Assembly: GCA_017893485.1 (NCBI GenBank)
Contig: CM030368.1
Span: 112,858,220-112,922,219, forward strand
Length of the DNA stretch: 64,000 nt
Source of the DNA: Hemerocallis citrina
Lineage: Eukaryota > Streptophyta > Magnoliopsida > Asparagales > Asphodelaceae
Direction of reading: 5' to 3'
A program made the position numbers and the translations under genes. Shown here in pieces: positions 33,128 through 42,491 of this stretch; position 1 is the stretch's first letter, and each line of letters begins with the position of its first letter. The notes under the pieces were generated by a model. It worked only from the letters and a program-made list of their open reading frames with translations. It searched no databases and was not told where the DNA came from.

Positions 33128-33399
33128 TTATTGAACATTGTTATTTCTTTGTATTATGGGCTTTGACCCGAATACTGTTATTATTGTTCCAGATGTTGGA
33201 TTATTATTATATTTGGATATTTCATATTGTTTTATTCCAAGTATTATTGTTCATGTGGTTATTATGATTGCCTGTGCAATTGTTTTGTATTGTTCTTATT
33301 GTTGAGTTAAATGGGTAAACAGCTTATGGATGACGCAAGTCATTCTCGGGCCAATGTCACGTGCTTATGTTCCGTATTTTTGAAAAGCGGGGCAAGACA
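31975..33399 (+). mobile_element. LTR J, right part, plus strand
   Basis: It continues the LTR broken by element N and is enlarged by the 646-bp duplication. It has an acceptor-like TTACAG (32380 in the first copy, 33026 in the second). It ends AGCTTATGGATGACG..., then GGGGCAAGACA, a mutated form of the usual TGACA end. The next base begins Tat pol, so the LTR end abuts a foreign coding region. No ORF of its own. Confidence 0.75.
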
Positions 33400-34270
33400 A
33401 AAGCACTTCCCCACTGATTAAAAGAGCAACTTATCATGTGCATCAGGGAGAATCGGGACCTATTCACTTGGACCGCCGAAGCCGTGATTGTACAACGCTT
33501 AAGTGTGGACCCGGAAGTCAAGCCTGTCCAACAAAAGTGCCGCAAATTTGCACCTGAGAGGCAACAGGCCATCAAAGAAGAGGTTGATAAGCTCCTAGCA
33601 GCCTGATTCATCCAGGAAGTTAGTTTCCCCGAGTGACTAGCAAACGTTGTAATGGTCAAGAAGGCCAACGTCAAGTAGAGAATATGCATGGACTTCACCG
33701 ACCTCAACAAAGCATGTCAAAAAGGTCCCTTCCCTTTCTCGAGCATAGATGTCTTGATAGATGCCACCTCAAGCCATGAACTATTAAGCTTTATGGATGC
33801 TTTCTCGGGATATAATCAGATCTGATGTTCCCGCCAGACATCCCAAAGACGTCCTTCATCACCAATCAGGGGCTCTATTGCTAGCGGGCTATGCTCTTTT
33901 GGCTGAACTATGTCGGAGCCACATATCAACACTTGGTGAACCAAGTCTTTAGAGAGTAGATCGGCTGAAACATGAAAGTATACGTGAATGATATGCTTGT
34001 AAAAAACCTCTAGAAGGAAGACCACGCCGCCGACCTTCGGGAAGCGTCCAATGTACTCTGGATCAACAATATGAGTTTGAATCCTTAAAAATGTGCCTTT
34101 AGGTTCCCCTCGAGAAAGTTCTTGGGTTTTATGGTGAGTCAGAGAGGAATTGAAGCCAACCCTGAAAAGATCAAAGCCATCCTCGATATGTCTCCCCTAG
34201 CTATGATTAAGGAAGCCCAGAAGCTTAATGACTGCCTAGCCGATATTAGGTATTTTCTCTCCAAGTCAGG
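33400..34270 (+). pseudogene. Reverse transcriptase remnant, Tat copy K
   Basis: Matches the RT at 62739-63400 residue by residue over most of its length: KFAPERQQAIKEEVDKLL, DFTDLNKACQKGPFPFSSID, SFMDAFSGYNQ. The active-site motif reads YVND instead of YVDD, losing a catalytic aspartate, and there are at least six stops. It cannot be functional. Confidence 0.85.
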
Positions 34271-35400
34271 AGAGAAATGCCTACCTTTCTTCAAAGATCT
34301 CGAGGAGCGAAGAATTTCAAGTGGGAGGAAGACCAGCAAGCGGCCTTTGAAAGACTTAAAAAGAATCTCACCAATCCTCCACTCATGAATAAACCCACAC
34401 CTGGGAGAAATCCTCTGCCTCTACCTGATCACCTCAGATCAAACCCTCAGTGCTGTGTTAGTAAGAGAAAAAGAGCGGGTGCAAAGGCCAATCTACTACG
34501 TAAGCAAGGTGCTCCATGATGCGGAGCTTAGGTACACAAAGATGGAAAAGATGGCATATGCTCTAGTAACGGCCGCCCGAAAGCTCAGACCCTACTTTCA
34601 AGCATACTCCATATAGGGTCCTCCTTGATCAGTCGCTCAAGCAAGTTCTCTACAAGCCTCAAAGCTCTGGAAAGCTCATAGAATGGTCTGTTGAGCTGAG
34701 CCAGCACAACATCACCTATCGACCGAGAACCGCAATCAAGGCCCAAGCTTTGACCGAATTCTTCGTAGAAAGCATGATCCCTGATCCTCCCGAGGAAGGA
34801 GACAACCCCCCACTTTAGAATGTCTACATGGATGGGTCGTCTTGCCTCGAAGGGAGCAGAATAAGGGTTATCTTTATCGGTCCTGATGAGTTCTTCCTCC
34901 AATACTCTTTGCACCTCAGTTTCCCAACTTCGAACAACGAGGCCGAGTATGAAGCCATGATCGCCGGTCTCCTTCTAGGAAAAAAAGGCAGGGGCACAAA
35001 GAGTCATAGTATTCAATGGCTCCTAATTGGTGGTAAACCAGATCTGAGGAGAATACGAGGCAAGAGATGACCGAATGATCAGGTACTTGGCGTGTGTAAA
35101 GAAAATCATGTCCATTTTCCAAGAAGTTGAGGTCACTCGCATTCCGCGAGAAGAAAATGGGCAAGTAGATGCCCTCTCCAAACTCACATCCTCATCGATT
35201 GACAGACTCGACCACACTGTACTGATCGAGGTTCTCCTGAAACCAAGCATCGAAGAAGAAGAAGCAGTCGAACTCATGCATATCACCACCCCTCAAACAC
35301 CCAAAGACTGTTGGATGAAACCTCTGGTCGACTTCCTCGACAAAGGGATCCTCATGACAGATATCAAAGAATCAAGAAAGATTTATGCAAAGGCTGAAAG
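34270..35400 (+). pseudogene. RNase H domains remnant, Tat copy K
   Basis: The first RNase H is followed by the second, archaeal-like RNase H that is typical of Tat elements. Of the latter, VYMDGSSCLEGSR (about 34820-34860) and SNNEAEYEAMIAGLLLG (about 34930-34980) keep the catalytic D and E. Frameshifts at about 34280, 34600 and 35040 break it. The 35075-35428 frame (REENGQVDALSKLTS) is the linker to integrase. Confidence 0.8.
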
Positions 35401-35439
35401 GTACGTACTCATAGAAGGGATTCAATAGAAGCGCTCCTA

Positions 35440-36282
35440 CTCTCATGTTGATGGTCGACCATACATTTGGTGTCTCTCACCAATGATGCCGACTATGCAT
35501 TGCGAGATGTTCACAAAGGAATAAGCGGCAACCATATGGGCACAAGGTCCCTGGCACAGAAGATCCTTAACCATGGGTACTACTGGCCCACTCTCCTAAG
35601 TGATGCTCAAGCTTATGTCCGCCAATATGTATGCCAATGCCCCCATGTCAAAGACACTACTCCGTAAAGTGAATTCCCCAAGCCATCCTTAGCTCCATGT
35701 CAAGCTCAATCCCATTCGCTATGTAGGGGATGGATCTACTACGGTTGTTCCCAACTGCCACAGGACAACGAACCTTCTTGGTGGTCACTATCGACTACTT
35801 TACAAAATGGATAGATACTGAACCACTAGCAATGATCACCGAGCACCGAATCCAACAATTCATTTGGAATAACATAGTTTGTCGCTTTGGGTTCCATCAC
35901 ATTTTAGTTACCAATAATGGGACTCAATTCTCGGGTAAAAAGTCTGCCTGTTCTGCACTGACTTGGGAATTGAGTAGCGTTTCTCTTCAGTATCACACCC
36001 TCAGACCAATGGCTAAGCCGAGAACGTCAACCAGCAAAACTCGTCATGATTACATTTTTTTTGGATGAAGTCGATGGTCTCAAAAAGAGACTTGGTGAAG
36101 CCGACAAGGGACAATGGGCCGAAGAACTTCCGAGCGTACTCTGGCCTTATAGGACCGGCAAGAGAACCCCCACAAGAGAGTCCCATTCAACCTGACATTT
36201 GGCACAGAGGCTCTTATCCCTCTAGAAGTCGGAATACCTTCTCTTCGCCTCCTCTCGTTCAACAAAGAACATAACTCGAACG
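35440..36282 (+). pseudogene. Integrase remnant, Tat copy K
   Basis: The zinc-binding part (DVHKGISGNHMG, then VCQCPH) is at 35467-35667 and the core at 35730-36060. The first acidic residue is in MDLL. The second, normally in a DNG motif, is N (VTNNGTQF). The frame breaks near 36000 and after 36065. The C-terminal part resumes after the MITE at about 36604. Confidence 0.8.
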
Positions 36283-36595
36283 TAGGGCTGTAAATCGGAC
36301 CAGACGGGATCAGACAACCATATGTTCAAGCTCGGACGAAATTCTACTCCGACGGGCTTATGTCCGGCTTGGTCTAGGTCGGACAAAATTTTTATAGTCC
36401 GGACTCGGTTTGATAAAGTATCGGACTGCAATAATACTCGGACAGACTTATGTACGACTCGAGCTCGGTAAAGAATCGGACCTAATAATTTGTTCGAGTT
36501 TGGTTCGTATAACAGTTCGGACGGTCCATGGTCAGACCATTTCTCGAGCCGGACTCGGATGGACGACGGACCGTCCTGTTCATTTTACACCCCTA
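36283..36595. mobile_element. hAT-type MITE, 313 bp, in Tat integrase
   Basis: Terminal inverted repeats TAGGGCTGTAAA (left) and TAGGGGTGTAAA (reverse complement of the right end) differ at one base. A perfect 8-bp target duplication CTCGAACG flanks it (36275-36282, 36596-36603). Eight-base duplications and TAGGG-type ends are marks of the hAT superfamily. There is no transposase. The interior has many CGGAC/GTCCG words in both directions and so can fold on itself. Removing it rejoins the integrase text, which shows that it inserted into the retroelement. Confidence 0.9.
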
Positions 36596-36603
36596 CTCGA
36601 ACG

Positions 36604-36923
36604 ACATTCGAGCTAATCTTGACTTTCTTGAAGAAATCCGAGAAAAATTCGTTGTTCGGAGAAACATCTACCAGCAGAAGGTAGAGTGATTCTATAATAA
36701 GAAAGTGCGCCCGACCAACAATCAAGAAGGGGACCTTGTCCTGCGAAAGCATGAAATATCCGTCCCTCGGAAGAAGGGAAAGCTTGCACCTAACTGGGAA
36801 GGATCTTACAAAGTCTTACAAGTCGTCCGCCCAGGAACTTACCAACTTAAAGACTTGGGGGGGAAGAAGATATCGAAGACTTGTAATGCCGAACATCTCA
36901 TGAAATACAAAGAGGGAACTTAA
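36604..36923 (+). pseudogene. Integrase C-terminal remnant, Tat copy K
   Basis: After the MITE, integrase continues (NQEGDLVLRKHEISVPRKKG, then PGTYQLKDLGGKK) to HLMKYKEGT and a stop. It aligns closely with 60324-60560 of Tat copy T (GDLVLRKLSISDPGKRG, EHLMKYREGV). This is the GPY/F-like end; no chromodomain follows, as expected for Tat. Confidence 0.85.
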
Positions 36924-38330
36924 CGCCCTCGCCCAATAGATAACATCGAAACATTTAATAAAGACCGACAATTATAACAATCACAACATGTAAAAAAGGA
37001 TAGCATCAAAGTAGCCACCTAGTTTTATTGCTCAATAAAATTTTAGTATTTTTCTTTGCAAATTTATTGTATAAGTCCGTCGGACACAAACAATGAGTGA
37101 GACACATGGTTAACCCCGAGTTACACCACCCTTCCACAAAGCTCTCCAACAGACAAGTGTAGAGGCCACTCATGGTTCATAGAGCCGCTCTAGCCACATG
37201 CTCTCGAGCAAATGTGCAGGGTTCGGCTCGCCATTCGAAGTGCCCCAAAAACTCGTCATCACCTTGTTCGAAGTCCACTCATGGTTGAGAGTGCAATTCT
37301 AGCTACTTTGCTGTAAGCAAACGTGCGAAGTTATGCCCGTTGTTCGAATAGTCCTAAAACACACCAGACAAGTGCGAAGTCCATTCATGGTTCATAGAGC
37401 CGTCATAGCCACATGGTCTGGGTAAGTGTGTGGGGATCACTTTGCCATTCGAGTGCTCCAGAAACTCGTCGTCACTCTATTCGGAGTCCACTTACGGTTC
37501 AGAAGGAAATTCTAGTTACTTTGCTCCTAAGCAAATGTGCAAAATTATGCACGCCGTTCGAGTACTGAAATAACTATGGATAAGTGTGAAGTCCACTCAT
37601 GGTTCATAGAGTCGCTCTAGCCACATACTCCCGAGCAAGTGTTTGGGGTTCGGCTCGCCATTCGAAGTGCCCCAAAAACTCATCCTCACCTTGTTCGGAG
37701 TCCATTCACGGTTCTAAGGGCCACTTTAGCTACATGCTCCCGAACAAATAATTGGGGTTCGGCTCACCATTCGAATGCTACTGAAACTACTTTGGACAAG
37801 TGTTCGGTCCATTCATGGATCATAGAATCTTCATAGAAACATGCTCCCGGGAAAGTGTGCGGGGATCAGTTCGCCATTCGAGTGCTCCCGAAACTCGTTG
37901 TCACTCTGTTCGGAGTCTACTAACGGTTCAGAGGGCAATTCTTGCTACTTTGCTCCTAACCAAACATGTGAAGTTATGTCCGCCGTTCAAGTACTCCTTA
38001 AGCAACTTTGGATACGTGTGGAGTCCATCCATGGTTCATAGAGCCACCATAGCCGCTTGCTTCTAAGTAAGTGCGCGTGGATCGGTTGGCCACCCGAATG
38101 CTCCTGAAACTCACCGTCATTTTGTTCGGAGTCTACTCACGGTTCACAGAGCCGCTCTAACCACATGCTTCGAAAGCAAGTGTGTGGGCTATGGCTCGTC
38201 GTTCGAGTGCTTGTGAAACAACCCGTGGTTCATATGCTAAAGCACTCCAGGAGACAACTGTGGGACACGCTTAGGAATCATACAGTCGCACGGGCATACT
38301 TTCTCCCGAGCAAGTGTGTGGGGAATACTT
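36924..38330. repeat. ~107-bp tandem array 3' of Tat pol (copy K)
   Basis: The first 200 bp (36924-37120) are AT-rich untranslated sequence. From about 37130 follow some 11 monomers of 103-112 bp. Each has CATGGTTCATAGAGCC or CACGGTTCAGAGGGC, then CAAGTGTG, GCTCGCCATTCGA and AACTCGTC, with TTCGGAGTCCA closing it. Variants alternate, suggesting higher-order units of about four monomers. It is homologous to the reverse complement of 59400-60070. Tandem repeats in this 3' position are a known habit of Tat elements. Confidence 0.9.
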
Positions 38331-38597
38331 CATCATACGAGTGCCCTTTGAACCAATTTAAAATCAACAAAATACTTTCTTAACAGACGATTCTCAACCA
38401 CTTGGTAAAATTTTATTTCACAAAAAATATTTGGATACAAGTGTTGTAGAAAGAACAAGTCTCTATAACAGTTACAAAATCTCACTCGTTCCGCCCCACT
38501 AGACGAGCCGGCCACACCACTCTGAGCGTCACCAGGGTTTTGTAGGGCCTCAGGTAAGCGCAAAGCCAGTTCGTATAAGGACCTCCCATGGGTACGG
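38331..38597 (-). pseudogene. C-terminal piece of the Tat antisense ORF (copy K)
   Basis: The minus strand encodes GDAQSGVAGSSSGAE (about 38500-38560), matching GEAQSSVAASSSGTS of the antisense ORF of Tat copy T (about 59035-59085). It is antisense to pol and lies beyond the tandem array, exactly as in copy T. LTR D starts at 38598 and cuts it off; a matching upstream half appears inverted at 44975-45881. Confidence 0.7.
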
Positions 38598-41500
38598 TGT
38601 AACCCTTGTTCCCGAGAATACGGATTTCTCTTTTTTTTTTCTCCGTATTCTTGTATTTCAATTTTTCCTACAAATTAATGTATTATTTTGAACCCGAATT
38701 GCATTCATTTGAATATCCGACTATTTTGTTCGAACTTAGACTCCTAACTTATCCCCAATTTTATTTTCCGATTGTGCAAATTCTCAGTATATCTTTGTTT
38801 CAATTGTTTAGAAATTACTTCCATTCCCCTAAATTTATCCCTTGTACTTAATCCATTTTTGGATATTCTATTAAAGTTTTCTAAACACCAATTATTTTGC
38901 TTTCTAATAATTATATATTTTTAACGAGAATCATATTTCGTTCTACAGTCATGTTTCATGTCTATTTTTGATTATTTAAGCACAATCACTATTATTGAAT
39001 TTATTTATGAAGCTCAAACTAAGTATGCTTTTATTTTTTATTATTAATCCAAGCCTAATTCTTTAGCCCAATATTTAAACCAAAGCCCTAAACCAATATT
39101 AAATCCATACTATAATTGTTTTATCTTATTAATTGTTTAAAACCCAATGTTATTTATTATATATGAAGCCTAATCTTATATTCTTCATTTATTAATATTG
39201 GAATCACAAACAATTTTGACTATTATTATTATTATTATTATTATTATTCTAAAAGCCCAATTTTAGCCCATTCTATAAATTAATTTGATTATTTTATGAA
39301 GAAGACCAATATAAAATCCAATTCCTAGTCTACCCAAAACCCAAGCCCATAACTCCCTACCCAAAGTCAAACCATCAGTTTAAAATACCCCAGATTACCC
39401 CATAAACCCCTCTCACATTTCCCACTCTCTCAACTGCATCTCGTGAGCCTGTCGAGCACCACCGCACCCATCACCATCACAACCATCGCCACCATCGTTG
39501 TCATCTCCTTACCCGAACTCCATCGATGCCATCAGCTACTCGAAGCTCCATTTTTATCGAACCCATCGACTACCTTCCCATTGTCTTCCTGCTCCTCACC
39601 CTCATTGTCCAACTCGACACCTACCGTTCCATCTCCTCCCCTCCACACCGCCGCAACCACCTCTGCACTGTCGCATCCTTGAAAACCACCAGAGCTCCGC
39701 CATTGCCAGCACGACCGCTGCACCCTCATCACCTACCCCTGAGCACCATCCTCGACCCCCTGGTGTTGTTGGTTGTTGTTTGCTGTGCCGCACTTGCTGT
39801 TGGGTGTGCTCGTTGTTTGCTGTGCTATTGTTGATGTTTGTTGTGCTATTTTTGATGTGTTTGCTGTTTCATGCTTTGCATGTGTCATTGTGCATATAGT
39901 TTGCACGTGTAACCGTCGGGACTTGTCCCGTTATTATTTTACATTCGGAATCATCATCTAATAGGCAAGCGTCTCTTGAACTCACTTTTATTGATCTAGT
40001 TCAAGGAAACATTCATTGAATTCCGACAAGTAGTAATTGAATTGAATATCGTAGCTAACTGAGTCTCATTATTAATTTGTTATTTCCTTTATCGTATCAT
40101 GTTTTTGATTCATTGTATTCTTATATTACCATTGTTGTCGATTTAATACTTGAACCGTAAATTTATTGCTTATTAAACATTCAAATATGTTTTCCTTTCG
40201 TTTGCTCGAGTTTGTACTAAGGTTTCGACCCAGATTCTGACATCGAAGCTTAAAACCGTGTATATAGAAATTTTAGCACACTGTGTCTGTTTCTAGAACA
40301 TCTTACAGATTCTCAATCCGATTTATGGATTGTAAGTTATCACTGTTCTAGTACTGGCATGTTATAGTTTCCAGAATCGAGACTGTGCACGAAACCCATA
40401 AAGAATTGATTGATAGACGTAGATTCTGCAACTATAATATATCGTGTGAATATGCAGTGGAACAGGCAGAGAGTCTACCTTCTAGAAACTTTGACAGAAT
40501 TGGATTTGCATTCCAATAGCAGCGGAAAAGTGAATTTGAGTACCGATAGGTGCTGCTGTCCAGAACCTGCATTATTATGTTTTTGCATACAAACCCGATA
40601 TTTTTCATATTTAATGAATTGAACTATGTATATTTTATGTATTGAATAGCCTGATGTCTTCTTGATATTATATTGATACTACCATTCTCATTGATCGTCT
40701 TGATTGCACGCCCAAGTTACCGGTCATGTTACCGTTCATACTTACCGATCATGTTTACTGTTCATGTTTAATTATTGTAAAAGAATAACAAGCCGGAGTA
40801 ATAAGAGAAGACATAGTAGTGGATAATATAGGAGACTGTACTCGGAAGGGGGCCCATGTTTCCTGTGTTACATGTTTACCGACCAAGTTACCGACCACAT
40901 TTATAGTCATGCGAAGACCCGAGTACATGATCTGTAGAATTCACCATTATAGTTTAAACGTTCACTTGACTGTATGCACCGAAACCTGTGGTATGGGACG
41001 CAGGATTGCATGTAGTTAGGATTGTTAAAAAATGGATAAACTTAAAGATTGACACTGAACATCAATTTTTGATTTATTATTATTGATTATTGGTCATCAT
41101 TTATTGATTATTGATTATTGTCTATCGACTATTGGCCCATGGAACTTTTTTATCGACCATAGTTTATCGATTATTGATTACCTACCAATGCATTATTTAT
41201 TGGTCCTATTATTGACTATTGTTTCAATTATTATTTCTATTGATTGTTGATTATTGTTATCTACTAATGTTTATTGATTATTTATTATCGACATTTGATT
41301 TTGTTATCGTCTATTATCATTCCAATTTCTTGTTCTTGTTACAACGTCCTTTTACTGTTTAATTGCTTGCTACTACTTGCGACTGGTAGCTTGCTCTAAC
41401 GGATTCTCTTCCTCTTTCTTTTAAGTTAATTTTTATACAGGTACAGATGATGAGATACTGAAGGACCTTGAGGTCCTGTTACTGTATTGCATATTCTCGG

Positions 41501-41694
41501 ACTATCCTGTAAGTTCTTGTATCTCAGATATTGGTTATTCATGCTATTTGTTGTTTATGTGATTATTATTATTGTATTCTTAAGCTTACCCGTACTGTAT
41601 AGCTTATGGATGATATGAGTTGGTATACTTATATTATTCACTGGGCCTCTGTTATGTGCCCGTATTTCTGCATAACGGGAAGCGGGGTGTGACC
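38598..41694 (+). mobile_element. LTR D (5' LTR of D/E), about 3.1 kb
   Basis: It starts TGTAACCCTTG and ends GGGGTGTGACC, where the final A of TGACA is mutated. Contents: ATT microsatellite (39222-39249), TATA-like CTATAAATTA (39273-39282), C-rich leader (39400-39760), a TG-rich hydrophobic-coding stretch, a few TTACCGACCAAG repeats (40710-40910), an acceptor-like TTATACAG (41440). The ORF at 39498-39899 is matched in LTR E only with a frame change and is not called. Confidence 0.8.
39222..39249. repeat. ATT microsatellite in LTR D
   Basis: About nine ATT units; LTR E has a shorter run at 43107-43130. Confidence 0.9.
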
Positions 41695-41704
41695 GGGTTT
41701 TCAG

Positions 41705-41717
41705 TGGTATCAGAGCC
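41705..41717 (+). other. Primer-binding site of D/E
   Basis: TGGTATCAGAGCC, a perfect match to the initiator tRNA-Met 3' end complement, 10 bp after the LTR. Confidence 0.95.
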
Positions 41718-42032
41718 ATTTTTTGCCGATGTGTTGTCAGGATTGGTGAGCACGTTAGCCAGGGTTAGACTATAACCATGTTGGAGTTTAGCCAGGTTAT
41801 CTCAACAATATGCACACCGTATTGATCACACGAACATGTAATAACCATCTTACAATCTGGATACTTTCCTTGCTCGCTTTTATTTCTGTTCGATTCGTCG
41901 ATTGGCATCGCTTGATCTTCTACGACATGTCAGCAGCTTGGAACATCAACACGAGAGGAAGCATTTTGGTTCGCTCCAAGATGTTCAGGCAGATTTCTGG
42001 AGTTAATGGGTGCTGATGACGAAGTCTTCCCG

Positions 42033-42086
42033 ATCAGAGTGGCATAACGGAAGCTTGGTGGGCCCATAACCCATAGGTCCCATGAT
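42033..42086 (+). other. Sense copy of initiator tRNA-Met nucleotides 1-54 (copy 3)
   Basis: It matches the tRNA from nucleotide 1 to 54 with about 6 mismatches (ATCAGAGTGGCATAACGG, GGGCCCATAACCCATAGG). Flanking text matches copy 1 on both sides. It lies 316 bp after the start of the PBS. Confidence 0.85.
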
Positions 42087-42491
42087 TATCATATTGTTTA
42101 TCCTTCAGTGCATTGTTTGCATCCCTCCATTTCTTGCATTCATCTTCATCCATCGACTCATTGTTTGGTTCAATTCATTCCTATCCATTCTCTCTTCGAT
42201 TCCGGTTATACTTACTCCTTCATCTTCTTGCTTGGTTATCTCACAAGTCTTGTGCTGTTTCTTTCCTTCTGATACTGTTTACTTCTTTCCATGCATTTCA
42301 TTCATCATCATGCATCAATTCATTATTGACATCATTTTTTATCCATGTATTTTCTTATCCCGGAGCTTCCACCACTTTGTTTCTCTATTTTTATTTCCTG
42401 CTCGTTATCTCTTATGTTCTGCTTTGGTTATGTCCTATGTACTGCCTAAGAAAATTTCGAGCACGAAATTTTGTTGTATGGTGTGTAGGAT

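Larger units (their letters stand above)
33400..36923 (+). pseudogene. Tat-lineage gypsy pol, copy K, heavily broken
   Basis: Plus-strand pol beginning in the spacer before RT (KALP..., then MCIRENRDLFTWTAEA) and running through RT, RNase H, a second RNase H and integrase to HLMKYKEGT. Phrases such as KKANVK.RICMDFTDLNKAC and GFMVSQRGIEANPEKI match the Tat copy at 60324-64000 and identify the lineage. Gag and protease are missing, cut off by LTR J. Many stops and frameshifts interrupt it, and a 313-bp MITE sits in the integrase C-terminus. It is followed by tandem repeats and the end of an antisense ORF, the normal Tat order. Confidence 0.85.
41695..42491 (+). mobile_element. Interior of D/E with protease stub
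   Basis: The PBS is at 41705-41717. The frame 41810-42016 contains SVRFVDWHRLIFYDMSAAWN and INTRGSILVRSKMFRQISGV, which lines up with the Tekay protease at 8885-9210 (SSRFVDLLLL...AWNINTGGGVVICSQICEQ). The catalytic DSG is gone. The tRNA-Met segment follows at 42033, then T-rich text and the pol 3' end (CCTAAGAAAATTTCG) with a purine-rich tract before LTR E. So the interior is a deleted Tekay pol with tRNA sequence at or near the deletion joint. Confidence 0.75.

Noticed and set aside
39498..39899. A 133-residue host protein with a hydrophobic end
   Set aside because: It lies in the C-rich then TG-rich leader of LTR D; the matching ORF in LTR E (43410-43781) agrees only after a frame change, and composition explains both.
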